A stretch of DNA of 8,631 bases from an uncultured Thermoguttaceae bacterium (GTDB taxonomy: Bacteria; Planctomycetota; Planctomycetia; Pirellulales; Thermoguttaceae). Numbering within the stretch: position 1 is the stretch's first letter; every line of letters starts with the position of its first letter. The notes under the pieces are model-generated. The model was not told the DNA's origin. It saw only the letters and a program-made list of their open reading frames with translations, and made no database searches. Position numbers and translations under genes: made by a program. The stretch lies in NCBI GenBank assembly GCA_934725735.1, contig CAKVCP010000094.1:1-8631 (forward strand). The letters are read 5' to 3'. This document shows positions 1 through 7,146 of this stretch, piece after piece.

Positions 1-78
1 CGTCCGGCTTGCGCGTCTCCGGGCGGTAAGTTGTCGCCGTCGCGCGAAAAGCGTCGACGCGCGGGACTTTACGATGCG

Positions 79-105
79 TTGCGACATGGATGGAGACGGT
101 TTAGT
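79..105 (+). promoter_or_regulatory. weak candidate promoter of the YTV-repeat gene
   Basis: A TTGCGA box at 79-84 lies 15 bases before TTTAGT at 100-105. This would place transcription start near 112, just ahead of the Shine-Dalgarno sequence at 121. The -10 box is poor and the spacing short. TACGAT at 70-75 is an alternative -10 but has no good -35. The only support is the similar TTGCG core in the better promoters of this window. Confidence 0.22.
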
Positions 106-130
106 CCGTTAGTGTATTATGGAGGTTGAG

Positions 131-2149
131 ATGAAAAATTTATTTGGCGCGGCCCTTTTGGCGGTCATCGCGCTAGCCGCGTTCTCCGCGGAGAAAGCGC
201 AGGCCGCGTACTGTGGAGCTTGCTCCTATACTGCGGTGCGACCGAGCGCGTGCGAGTTCGCCGCCCAGTGTAACACCGTGATGAAAACGTGCCGAAAGGT
301 CGTTTTTGAGAAAGAACAAGTCGTCTGCTATCGCAACGCCGTACAGAAAGTTCCGGTTACGCGTCAGATTACTTGTACAAAATACGTTCCTGAAAGACAC
401 GCTCGACAGATTTCCTACACCGTCAATCGCACGGTTTGGGAAAACGCGCAGAAGACCGTTACTCGTACTGTCAATCGCGTCGTCTACGACACTGTTCAGA
501 AGCAGGTTCCTTACACCGTTATGGTTCCCGTCACCGAACAGAAGACCCGCACTTACACCGTTCAGAAACGCGTTTGGGAAACCGTTCCCCAGCAAGTTTG
601 CTACACGGTCATGAAGCCCGTCGTCGAACAGCGTCAGCGCACCTATACGGTGAATCGTCGCGTCGTCGAACAACGCCAGAAGCAGGTTCCTTACACCGTT
701 ATGGTTCCCGTTACCGAGCAGAAGACCCGCACTTACACCGTCAATCGCTTAGTCTGCCGCGAAGTTCCTCAACAGGTTAATTACACCGTCATGGTTCCTG
801 TCACCGAACAGCGTCAGGGTTGCTACACGGTGAATCGCCGCGTCGTCCAGCAATGCCAGAAGCAGGTTCCTTACACCGTTATGGTTCCCGTTACCGAACA
901 GAAGACCCGCACCTATACCGTCAATCGCCTCGAAGCGTACACGGTTCCTCAGCAGGTCTGCTACACCGTCATGACGCCCGTCACCGAACAGCGTCAGCGT
1001 TGCTACACAGTTATGCGTCCCGTTACCGAGACGGTCACGAAAGAGGTTCCTTACTGCACGATGGTTCCTCAGACCTACGCCAAGCAAGTTCCGGTTCAGA
1101 CTGGTTCTTGGCAGGAACAAACCTATACGGTTCCTGGAAAAGTCGTCTATCGTCGTGTCGCTTGCTGCAATCCTTGCGATCCTTGCGCTCCGCAGACCTA
1201 CAAGATTTGCGCCGTCCAGTGCCCCCCGACGACCGCTACCCGCAAAGTTTGGGTTCCTCAAACTTGCATGCAGGAAGTTACTTGCACCCGCATGGTTCCT
1301 CAGACCTGCACCCGCACCGTTTCTTACAACGTCTGCAAGCTTGTTCCTGAAACCAAAACCTGTACCTACAACGTAACCCGTTGCGTCCCCGAACAGCGCA
1401 CCCGCACCGTCTATAAGACCTGCTATCGCAACGTTCCCGAGACGAAGACCTGCACCTACAACGTGACTCGTTGCGTCCCCGAACAGCGCACCCGCATCGT
1501 TTGCTACAACGTCTGCAAGCTTGTTCCCGAAACGAAGACCTATACCTACAACGTTTGCAAACTCGTTCCTCAGCAGCGCTGCCGCACGATCGTTCGCAAA
1601 GTTTACGAATGCGTTCCCGAGACGAAGACCTGCACCTACAACGTGACTCGTTGCGTCCCCGAACAGCGCACTCGCACCGTTTGCTACAACGTTTGCCGCA
1701 TCGTTCCCGAAACGAAAGTCTGCACTTACAACGTGACTCGTTGCGTCCCTGAACAGCGTACTCGCACCGTCTACAAGAAGGTCTGCAAGATCGTCCCCGA
1801 GACGAAAACCTGCACCTACAACGTGACGCGCTGCGTCCCGCAGCAGCAAGTTCGCACCGTCACCTGCAAAGTCGCGCGTTGCGTCCCCGAACAGGTCAGC
1901 AAAGTCGTCAACTACAAGGTCTGCAAAGTCGTTCCTGAAGTCAAGACCTGCACCGTTTACGACACGGTCATGAAGCCCGTTCAGTACGTCAAGAACGTTT
2001 GCGGTTACCAGCTCGTCTGCACGAAGGTTCCTTACACGGTTACCCGCACGGTTCCTCGCGTCTGCACCTATCAGGTTCCGGTTCAAGTCAACGTTTGCGC
2101 GCCTTGCGCTCCGATGGAAGCCGCCGCGACCGCTCCTAGCTGCAACTGA
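131..2149 (+). CDS. secreted cysteine-rich YTV-repeat protein (planctomycete envelope protein)
   Basis: Residues 1-25 are a typical Sec signal peptide: Lys2, a hydrophobic core and an AQA cleavage site before AYCGAC. The rest of the 672-aa protein is nearly all repeats of about 30 residues. Residues 128-307 carry units with YTVMxPVxEQ and YTVNR motifs. Residues 389 to about 584 carry VPETKTCTYNVTRC and VPEQRTRTV motifs. I count about 53 cysteines: roughly 14 before residue 350 and 39 after, including a CNPCDPC linker and a CAPCAP tail. The protein is basic, with little helical character. The YTV motif defines a repeat family (Pfam YTV) known mainly from planctomycetes. Their classical cell walls are proteinaceous, cysteine-rich and disulfide-linked, so a structural role outside the inner membrane is inferred, not shown. 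ATG 131 is preferred over ATG 119 because GGAGG at 121-125 sits five bases before 131 and overlaps the other start. A hairpin terminator follows, so the gene looks monocistronic. Confidence 0.9.
   Translation: MKNLFGAALLAVIALAAFSAEKAQAAYCGACSYTAVRPSACEFAAQCNTVMKTCRKVVFEKEQVVCYRNAVQKVPVTRQITCTKYVPERHARQISYTVNRTVWENAQKTVTRTVNRVVYDTVQKQVPYTVMVPVTEQKTRTYTVQKRVWETVPQQVCYTVMKPVVEQRQRTYTVNRRVVEQRQKQVPYTVMVPVTEQKTRTYTVNRLVCREVPQQVNYTVMVPVTEQRQGCYTVNRRVVQQCQKQVPYTVMVPVTEQKTRTYTVNRLEAYTVPQQVCYTVMTPVTEQRQRCYTVMRPVTETVTKEVPYCTMVPQTYAKQVPVQTGSWQEQTYTVPGKVVYRRVACCNPCDPCAPQTYKICAVQCPPTTATRKVWVPQTCMQEVTCTRMVPQTCTRTVSYNVCKLVPETKTCTYNVTRCVPEQRTRTVYKTCYRNVPETKTCTYNVTRCVPEQRTRIVCYNVCKLVPETKTYTYNVCKLVPQQRCRTIVRKVYECVPETKTCTYNVTRCVPEQRTRTVCYNVCRIVPETKVCTYNVTRCVPEQRTRTVYKKVCKIVPETKTCTYNVTRCVPQQQVRTVTCKVARCVPEQVSKVVNYKVCKVVPEVKTCTVYDTVMKPVQYVKNVCGYQLVCTKVPYTVTRTVPRVCTYQVPVQVNVCAPCAPMEAAATAPSCN
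512..1051 (+). repeat. six tandem 90-bp (30-aa) YTV repeat units, N-terminal array
   Basis: TAC-ACC-GT codons for YTV recur every 90 bases from 512 to about 962. Units 1, 3 and 5 (starting 512, 692, 872) are nearly identical at DNA level, as are the stretches just before them beginning CAGAAGCAGG. Units 2, 4 and 6 form a second type with the EQRQ motif. The real period is therefore an alternating 180-bp super-repeat encoding 60 residues. Differences between copies are largely synonymous inside the conserved core, for example GTC/GTT and GAA/GAG. Confidence 0.9.
1295..1882 (+). repeat. cysteine-rich 90-bp repeat units, C-terminal array
   Basis: Val-Pro codons recur at 1295, 1385, 1475, 1565, 1655, 1745 and 1835, exactly 90 bases apart. 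Each unit combines a VPEQRTRTV-type half of about 16 residues with a VPETKTCTYNVTRC-type half of about 14. The period matches the N-terminal array, but Cys replaces many positions held there by Thr, Val or Tyr. The phase breaks after 1882, where the next Val-Pro pair comes early. Units near 1433-1500, 1613-1680 and 1703-1770 are very similar at DNA level. Confidence 0.87.
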
Positions 2150-2175
2150 TTCGCGCTTTTAGTCTGAGATAAATG

Positions 2176-2213
2176 AAGCGCGCTTTATCCTCGAGGATAG
2201 GGCGCGCTTTTTT
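2176..2213 (+). terminator. intrinsic terminator after the YTV gene
   Basis: Arms at 2176-2190 and 2195-2209 pair over 15 bases with two G-T wobbles around a TCGA tetraloop. The core is AAGCGCGC against GCGCGCTT, followed by six T at 2208-2213. It starts 27 bases after the stop codon and cleanly separates the YTV gene from the parA promoter. Confidence 0.9.
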
Positions 2214-2227
2214 CGTTTCTTGCGCCC

Positions 2228-2256
2228 TTGCGTAATTACTCCTTTTCGTTTATACT
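2228..2256 (+). promoter_or_regulatory. sigma70-like promoter for parA-queF
   Basis: TTGCGT at 2228-2233 is separated by 17 bases from TATACT at 2251-2256. The -10 box matches five of six consensus bases. Expected start is near 2263, leaving a leader of about 75 bases before the parA ATG at 2338. It lies just downstream of the preceding terminator. Confidence 0.6.
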
Positions 2257-2337
2257 TTCGTGTCTAACCGCGCTATGACGAGAACGCGTTGTTCTTTGTC
2301 TTGCCGCGCGGCGTCTTCGTAGGTTGTGGGGGCGATT

Positions 2338-3150
2338 ATGCGCACAATAGCGATCATGAATCAGAAGGGCGGAGTCGGCAAGACGACGACGTCGGTCAAT
2401 CTTAGCGCGGCTCTCGCCGCCGCTGGTTTTAAGGTTATGTTGATCGACCTTGATCCCCAAGCGCACGCGTCCTTGCATTTAGGCTTGACCTTTGAACACG
2501 AATTCCCTTCCGTTTACGACGTGTTGGTCAAGGACGTCTCCCTCGATTCCGTGCGTCGCCAGGCGCTTGAAAATCTTTGGCTCGTCCCCGCGCATTTGGA
2601 TCTAGCCGCCGCCGATTTCGAGTTGGCGAGCGTCCTTGGACGCGAGAAGATCCTTGCGGACAAGATCGCCGAAGATAATATGGAGTTCGATTTTATCATC
2701 GTCGATTGTCCTCCTTCCTTGGGGGTTTTGACCTTGAACGCGCTTGTCGCCGTCGAAGAGGTGATTATTCCTCTTCAGCCGCACTTCCTCGCGTTGCACG
2801 GCTTGAGCAAACTCCTTGAGACGATCGAACTTGTTTCGAAGCGACTCAACTCCAAGTTGCGCGTCTCGGGCGTTGTTCTCTGCCTTTACGACGGTCGAAC
2901 GACCCTTGCGAACGACGTTAAAAACGACGTGAAATCGTTCTTTGACCAGCACGAAGGACGTCCCGCCGCGTGGCGCGACGTGCTCGTCTTTGATACGAAT
3001 ATTCGACGCAATATCCGTTTGGCGGAAGCGCCGAGTTACGGTCAATCGATCTTCGATTACGACGCCAAGTCGAATGGCGCCGAAGATTATCGCTCTCTTG
3101 CCGCCGAAGTGCTGCAAATGACGAAAAACGATACTGCGGAATCGAACTGA
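2338..3150 (+). CDS. parA: ParA/Soj family ATPase (MinD/ParA superfamily)
   Basis: The protein is 270 aa from ATG 2338. It opens with the deviant Walker A motif KGGVGKTTT (signature Lys10, catalytic Lys15), followed by DLDPQ at 37-41 and the hhhhD motif FIIVDCPPSLG with Asp123. Near the C-terminus it has RNIRLAEAPSYGQSIFDYD and GAEDYRSLA, both typical of chromosomal Soj/ParA proteins. Such ATPases dimerise with ATP on DNA and position chromosomes, plasmids or other cargo, usually with a ParB partner. No parB is present here and the next gene is queF, so the cargo cannot be read from context. The length is normal for the family. An upstream in-frame GTG at 2326 would add four residues. ATG 2338 is preferred because the conserved N-terminus begins there and a G-run at 2328-2332 is correctly spaced. 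It may share a transcript with queF, since no terminator separates them. Confidence 0.88.
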   Translation: MRTIAIMNQKGGVGKTTTSVNLSAALAAAGFKVMLIDLDPQAHASLHLGLTFEHEFPSVYDVLVKDVSLDSVRRQALENLWLVPAHLDLAAADFELASVLGREKILADKIAEDNMEFDFIIVDCPPSLGVLTLNALVAVEEVIIPLQPHFLALHGLSKLLETIELVSKRLNSKLRVSGVVLCLYDGRTTLANDVKNDVKSFFDQHEGRPAAWRDVLVFDTNIRRNIRLAEAPSYGQSIFDYDAKSNGAEDYRSLAAEVLQMTKNDTAESN

Positions 3151-3202
3151 ACGCTTGAAATTTTGCGCGGTAACCGCGCTAGATCAAAATATAGGAATCG
3201 TT

Positions 3203-3598
3203 ATGCCAGACGTTATAGCAAAAAAGCCGTCTCCGGAAATTTTTGTCCTCTTTGACAATCCGTTCCCCGGAAGAGATTACGTTATCACGCACGTTTGCCC
3301 TGAGTTCACCTCTTTGTGCCCCGTTACGGGACAGCCTGACTACGGCACGTTGACCTTTACGTTCATTCCGGATCAAAAGTGCGTCGAACTCAAGAGTCTG
3401 AAGTTCTACCTCCAGGCTTTTCGTAATCAAGGCGTCTTTTACGAACGGTTGACGAATGAGATCGTCGACGATCTCGTGTCCGTGATGAAGCCTCGCTATC
3501 TTAAATTGACGTCGGAATTTACGCCGCGCGGCGGTCTTCATTCAAAGGTCGTCGTGAAATATGTCGCGCCCGGCTACGTTCCGCCGGCGGACGTCTGA
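3203..3598 (+). CDS. queF: NADPH-dependent 7-cyano-7-deazaguanine (preQ0) reductase
   Basis: QueF reduces the nitrile of preQ0 to the amine of preQ1, a step in making the tRNA-modified base queuosine in the cytoplasm. From ATG 3203 the protein has 131 aa, the size of the short single-domain (YkvM-type) subfamily. Catalytic Cys39 lies in LCPVTGQPD and forms the thioimide. Asp46 is the expected proton donor and Glu81 in FYE a substrate contact; their spacing matches Bacillus subtilis C55, D62 and E97. The family signature VELKSLKFY is at 61-69, and FTPRGG lies near residue 106. An open frame extends upstream to a TTG at 3155, but those 16 residues do not look like QueF. AGGA at 3193-3196 sits six bases before ATG 3203, so this start is chosen. 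The gene starts 52 bases after the parA stop and is probably cotranscribed. No other queuosine genes are in the window. Confidence 0.94.
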   Translation: MPDVIAKKPSPEIFVLFDNPFPGRDYVITHVCPEFTSLCPVTGQPDYGTLTFTFIPDQKCVELKSLKFYLQAFRNQGVFYERLTNEIVDDLVSVMKPRYLKLTSEFTPRGGLHSKVVVKYVAPGYVPPADV

Positions 3599-3662
3599 AC
3601 TCAACGCGACGACTTGGTTTTTGAGAAAAATTGAATTTTATTTGAGGCGCCTCTTTTGCTCC

Positions 3663-3690
3663 TTGCGGGTATTAGGGGCGTTGTTATAAT
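3663..3690 (+). promoter_or_regulatory. extended -10 promoter for the aminotransferase gene
   Basis: A perfect TATAAT at 3685-3690 is preceded by TGT, giving the extended -10 form TGnTATAAT. TTGCGG at 3663-3668 lies 16 bases upstream as a partial -35. Transcription would start near 3697, leaving a leader of about 130 bases. A 10-base perfect palindrome, GAGGCGCCTC at 3644-3653, lies just upstream and could be an operator or a weak stem. Confidence 0.72.
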
Positions 3691-3757
3691 ATTTTCGTTT
3701 TGAAAAATTGAAGACAAAAGAATCGAATCGTTGGCTTGAGTTGGATAAAATCAATAA

Positions 3758-3781
3758 AGAACAAATGTTGCATCTTGTTCT
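3758..3781 (+). promoter_or_regulatory. hairpin in the aminotransferase leader
   Basis: AGAACAA at 3758-3764 pairs perfectly with TTGTTCT at 3775-3781. Inside, ATG at 3765-3767 can pair with CAT at 3771-3773 across a TTG loop, leaving one bulged C. It lies in the long untranslated leader, roughly 45 bases before the ATG at 3827. It has no T-run, so it is not an intrinsic terminator. A regulatory role is speculative. Confidence 0.35.
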
Positions 3782-3826
3782 GACTAAAAATACATTACGT
3801 AAACTGATAATAGAGGGAGTTTAAAA

Positions 3827-5017
3827 ATGTCTATTGAGGTTTCTAAAATCGTTCAAGGCGTCGAGCCCTCGGCAACCCTTGCCATGTCGGCGAAGGCGAA
3901 GGAGCTCAAGAGCGCGGGTGAGACGGTTTATAACCTCAGCGTAGGCGAGCCTGATTTCGACACGCCTAAGCATATTTGCGAAGCGGCGATCGAGGCAATG
4001 AAGGCCGGACACACGCGTTATACCGTTTCCAGCGGTATTCCTCAACTCAAAGAGGCGGTCTGTCGCGATTATAAGAATCGTTTTGGACTCGACTATAAGC
4101 CGACTCAATGCGTCGTGTCGTGCGGCGCCAAACATTCGTTGCACAACGCTTTTTTCACCTCCCTTAATCCTGGGGACGAAGTGATCTTGCCCGCGCCGTG
4201 CTGGGTGAGCTACGCCGAGCTCATTAAACTGTGCGGAGCGATCCCCGTGATCGTCGAAACGAAGCAGGAAGACGATTTCAAACTGACCGCCGACGCTTTC
4301 CTCGCCGCGATTACTCCCAAGACGAAAATGCTCCTTCTATGCAATCCTTCGAACCCGACCGGATCGTGTTATACTCGCGACGAACTTTTGACGCTTGCTA
4401 AGATCGTCGTTGAGAAAGATCTTGTCGTGATCGCGGACGAAATTTATGAACGCCTCGTCTACGGGGGCCGTTCTTTCACTAGCTTCCCGACGGTTCTCGA
4501 CGGACTTCAAGAGCGCACGATCCTTATCGGCGGCGTTAGCAAGACCTACGCGATGACCGGATGGCGTATCGGGTGGCTTCTCGCTCCCGAAGCGTTTACG
4601 AAGAAGGTGAGCAGCCTTCAATCTCAGGAAACGTCCAACCCCTGCAGCATCAGTCAGTATGCGGCGTTGGCGGCGCTTGAAGGAGATCAGAGCTGCGTTG
4701 AAGCGATGAAAGTCGAGTTTGAAAAGCGTCGCAATTACGTGACGGAACGTATCGCCGGAATTCCAGGTCTTTCCGCGCCTCAGATGGACGGCGCGTTCTA
4801 CGCTTTCATGAATATTAAGAATTTCCTCGGTCGCACGTACGGCGGCGTGGAAGTTAGGACGGACAGGGATTGGTGCCTCGCGCTTCTCGAACAGAAGAAG
4901 GTCGCGACGGTTTTCGGCAGCGCGTTCTTCGCCGACGGTTACGCGCGCGCTTCCTTTGCCGCCAGCATGGAAACCTTGGAAATAGCCTTTGATCGCATCG
5001 CTGAATTCGTTAAGTGA
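3827..5017 (+). CDS. class I PLP-dependent aminotransferase, aspartate aminotransferase type
   Basis: The 396-aa protein is a fold-type I aminotransferase of the AAT I-beta group, as in Thermus and Bacillus AspC. Lys239 in VSKTYAMTGWRIGW is the expected PLP Schiff-base lysine. Other family landmarks are VGEPDFDTP near 39-47, CGAKHS at 99-104, Trp126, Asn176 in NPSNPTG, Asp204 and Tyr207 in ADEIYE, Arg247, and Arg374 in YARASFA for the substrate alpha-carboxylate. Lys102 aligns with the lysine that contacts acidic side chains in the Thermus enzyme, supporting aspartate/glutamate as substrates. Members of this group can also transaminate prephenate, which sequence alone cannot exclude. The start is set by AGGGAG at 3814-3819, seven bases before ATG. 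It has its own promoter and terminator, so it is likely monocistronic. Confidence 0.93.
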   Translation: MSIEVSKIVQGVEPSATLAMSAKAKELKSAGETVYNLSVGEPDFDTPKHICEAAIEAMKAGHTRYTVSSGIPQLKEAVCRDYKNRFGLDYKPTQCVVSCGAKHSLHNAFFTSLNPGDEVILPAPCWVSYAELIKLCGAIPVIVETKQEDDFKLTADAFLAAITPKTKMLLLCNPSNPTGSCYTRDELLTLAKIVVEKDLVVIADEIYERLVYGGRSFTSFPTVLDGLQERTILIGGVSKTYAMTGWRIGWLLAPEAFTKKVSSLQSQETSNPCSISQYAALAALEGDQSCVEAMKVEFEKRRNYVTERIAGIPGLSAPQMDGAFYAFMNIKNFLGRTYGGVEVRTDRDWCLALLEQKKVATVFGSAFFADGYARASFAASMETLEIAFDRIAEFVK

Positions 5018-5041
5018 TCAGCGACGGGAAATGGAGAAGAT

Positions 5042-5066
5042 CGGCGGCTATTGGCCGCCGTTTTTT
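5042..5066 (+). terminator. intrinsic terminator after the aminotransferase gene
   Basis: CGGCGGC at 5042-5048 pairs with GCCGCCG at 5054-5060 around a five-base loop, followed by TTTTTT at 5061-5066. It starts 25 bases after the stop codon. Confidence 0.9.
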
Positions 5067-5088
5067 ATAGGATCCTTCATTATTGACG

Positions 5089-5118
5089 TTGACGCCAAAC
5101 GCTTGACTTGCTTATGAT
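5089..5118 (+). promoter_or_regulatory. candidate promoter of the FlgI-like lipoprotein gene
   Basis: TTGACG at 5089-5094 and TATGAT at 5113-5118 are 18 bases apart, each one base from consensus. TTGACG is directly repeated at 5083-5088. Start would be near 5125, giving a leader of about 50 bases. A second TTGACT at 5103-5108 has no good -10 partner. Confidence 0.55.
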
Positions 5119-5173
5119 TGCGCTACGAGTACTTTAGACGCGTGGCAACGCCGTTAATATAGAAGGAAAAAGA

Positions 5174-7111
5174 ATGTTTAGAATCACGATCGCCGTACTA
5201 ATCCTTGCTACGTTTGCAGCGACGGGCTGTACGAATAAGGTTCCTAAGGTTGATCCGATGCAGGAACAGCAGCGCAAGGTCTTGGCGAACAAGGGGCGCC
5301 TTGTTCAGGACTTGGCGCGTCCGGCCAATGTGAACGCGGCGAAGATCGAGGGCGCGACGTTAGTCAGGGGATTGCGCGGAACGGGTGCCGACGAACCGCC
5401 TTCTTCGTATCAGCAGCTCGTGTTGAACGACATGAGTCGCGATATTGAAAGAAAGCGAACCGCTAAGTCGGAGATCGCCTCGCTAAACACCGCGATTGTT
5501 CTTTTGGAAACGATCGTCCCCCCCGGCGCGCAAAAAGGGGATCGTCTCGACGCGACCATCAAACTCCTTCCCAATTCCGAAGCGAGCAGTATTCAGAACG
5601 GCTATGTTGAAGACGCCGAAATGTACCAATATATGACGGCGGATATCGTAAGACGCGGGTATCGTCTGGGCGTCGTCAACGGTTTTGTCACCCTCGACCC
5701 GAATCTTATCGAGAAGGGCAGCCCTCTTGCGTACAAACAGGGTAAGATCATCGGGGGCGCCGTGGTGACGCGTCCGCGTCCTATTTGGCTGGAGTTGAAA
5801 GAAGACGAACGTTCCGCAGGCGTCGCGCAGCGTATTGAAGACGTCATCAATAAACGTTTTAGCTATACGCGTCCCGGTTACGCGGGCAAAAAGAAGGTGG
5901 CGGAAGCTAAGGCAGGCGCCGCGCGTATTAATTTGGAGATTCCGGAGGAATATCGAGAGAACGTTATTCGTTATGTCAACGTCGTTTGCGCGATTTCCTT
6001 CTACGAGACGACCGACGAACTGAACGAACGCGTCAACCGTCTTTCCGAACAGTTGTTGAATCCTGACAACTCCGAATTCGCCGCGATTCAGCTGGAGGCG
6101 ATCGGTTCGAGCAACGCGAAGGTCGTCGACGCGATCCGACGCGGCTTGGATTCGACTAACGACGCCGTCCGATTCAATTCGGCGATTACGGCGGCTTACT
6201 TCAATATCCGTCAAGATCGTCCGAAAGTCGCGAAGATTTTGACCGATTTCGCGCGTGAAAGTTCGAAGTATCGTCCTGCGGCTCTCGCGACTCTGGGCGT
6301 GACGATGAAGACGTCTTTCGACGTCGACGCCGAGCTGCGCAAGTTGTTGAGCGAGCCGAATATCGAGACGCGTTACGGGGCGTTCCGCGCGTTATGGACG
6401 CGTAATCCGACGGATTATATGATCCAAGGCGAGAATATGGCCGACCAGTTTAGCTACCACTGCCTCAACAGCGGCGGCCCGTCGTACGTGCATATTACGC
6501 AAAGTTCGCGTCCGGAGATCGTTTTGTTCAATGCGGATCAAATCTACCTGCGCGGGGAAGTCGACGTGGAAGCGAATCCTCGTTTGACGGTTCGCACGGA
6601 AGACAACGACGTCATTGTGAAGCGTTACGAGTCGGGAGACGGAATCGACGAACAGCGCCGCGTTAGCTATAAGGTCGACGACGTGATTCGCGCGTTGGTT
6701 GAATTAGGCGGCACGTATCCCGACGTCGTTTCGTTCCTCACGCAAGCGAAGACGAAGAAACTCCTTTACGCGAGCGACTCGGGTTCCGAGGCGGCGGAGT
6801 GTCCGCTGGCGATCGACGCGCTTCCAGGCTACAAAGCGGGCGTCTTCAAGAAGGTTCGCGACGTCGAAGCGGTCGTGAAGAGCGAAGAAGCGCGAGAGCG
6901 CGCGGAACGAAAGGCGAAAGAAAGCGAGACGAAATGGTATAACCCCAGCACGTGGTTTGCGAAGAAGAGCGACGGCGGCTCAAGCGATTTTAACCTAGAG
7001 GAGTTTGACGCGGCCAATAGCGCGGAATCTGACGGCGCGTTTGAGGGGGGCGACGCTTTTGAAGCGCCCGACGAAAGCGAAGACGACGGAGAATCCCCGG
7101 CGGCCTTGTGA
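5174..7111 (+). CDS. lipoprotein with FlgI-like N-terminal region and HEAT-like repeats
   Basis: The 645-aa protein starts with a lipoprotein signal: Arg3, a hydrophobic core and FAATGC with Cys19 as the lipidated residue. Residues about 45-275 resemble the flagellar P-ring protein FlgI. LVRGLRGTGADEPPSS at 63-78 matches the FlgI LVxGLxGTG motif. NTAIVLLETIVPPGAQKGDR at 105-124 matches the 'PP-A-x-x-GD' segment. GKIIGGAV near 190 and the 'A..IEDVINKRF' helix at 219-229 follow in FlgI order. Residues about 300-410 look like alpha-helical HEAT-type repeats (AIQLEAIGSSNAKVVDAIRRGL, then RFNSAITAAYF and YGAFRALW). Residues 562-585 are strongly charged, then KWYNPSTWF, then an acidic Ser/Asp/Glu tail to the end. 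There are no flagellar genes nearby. A membrane-anchored envelope scaffold is an inference; the actual function is unknown. AAGGA at 5163-5167 supports the start. A hairpin at 7180-7197 separates it from the next gene. Confidence 0.72.
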   Translation: MFRITIAVLILATFAATGCTNKVPKVDPMQEQQRKVLANKGRLVQDLARPANVNAAKIEGATLVRGLRGTGADEPPSSYQQLVLNDMSRDIERKRTAKSEIASLNTAIVLLETIVPPGAQKGDRLDATIKLLPNSEASSIQNGYVEDAEMYQYMTADIVRRGYRLGVVNGFVTLDPNLIEKGSPLAYKQGKIIGGAVVTRPRPIWLELKEDERSAGVAQRIEDVINKRFSYTRPGYAGKKKVAEAKAGAARINLEIPEEYRENVIRYVNVVCAISFYETTDELNERVNRLSEQLLNPDNSEFAAIQLEAIGSSNAKVVDAIRRGLDSTNDAVRFNSAITAAYFNIRQDRPKVAKILTDFARESSKYRPAALATLGVTMKTSFDVDAELRKLLSEPNIETRYGAFRALWTRNPTDYMIQGENMADQFSYHCLNSGGPSYVHITQSSRPEIVLFNADQIYLRGEVDVEANPRLTVRTEDNDVIVKRYESGDGIDEQRRVSYKVDDVIRALVELGGTYPDVVSFLTQAKTKKLLYASDSGSEAAECPLAIDALPGYKAGVFKKVRDVEAVVKSEEARERAERKAKESETKWYNPSTWFAKKSDGGSSDFNLEEFDAANSAESDGAFEGGDAFEAPDESEDDGESPAAL

Positions 7112-7146
7112 CGTCGGCGAATTTATGGCGTTTCGAATAGAACAAC

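Noticed and set aside
1..95. Minus-strand open frame starting at ATG near 95 and running off the left edge
   Set aside because: The product is an Arg-rich string as expected from GC-rich noise, and no convincing ribosome-binding site precedes the ATG.
2..109. Plus-strand frame at the left edge ending in a DMDGDG stretch that resembles an EF-hand or dockerin loop
   Set aside because: It stops at TAG 107-109 with only one loop-like motif. Another plus frame and a minus frame are also open through this GC-rich edge, so nothing singles it out as a real gene end. Sequence to the left would decide.
119..130. ATG 119 as the start of the YTV protein
   Set aside because: The Shine-Dalgarno GGAGG lies at 121-125, inside the first codons of that reading. 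Starting at 131 gives a normal signal peptide.
512..1882. Regular direct repeats considered as a CRISPR array or satellite
   Set aside because: The repeats are in frame, have no unique spacers and keep the amino-acid motif with synonymous changes. They are coding repeats of a protein.
749..2086. Long minus-strand open frame (445 codons) opposite the YTV gene
   Set aside because: It is a shadow of the repeat array. The regular codon pattern of the sense repeats removes stops from the antisense frame, and its product is a low-complexity mirror of the repeats with no start signal or family resemblance. The same applies to the minus frame at 173-673.
3155..3202. N-terminal extension of QueF from TTG 3155
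   Set aside because: The 16 residues do not resemble QueF, and AGGA at 3193-3196 is correctly placed for ATG 3203.
3150..3202. preQ1 riboswitch before queF
   Set aside because: The 52-base gap shows no clear stem plus A-rich tail of the preQ1-I type, and the gene appears to be read from the parA promoter.
5483..6214. Minus-strand open frame (243 codons) inside the lipoprotein gene
   Set aside because: It lies wholly opposite a well-supported gene, and its product shows no recognisable motif. It is best explained by the codon bias of the sense strand.
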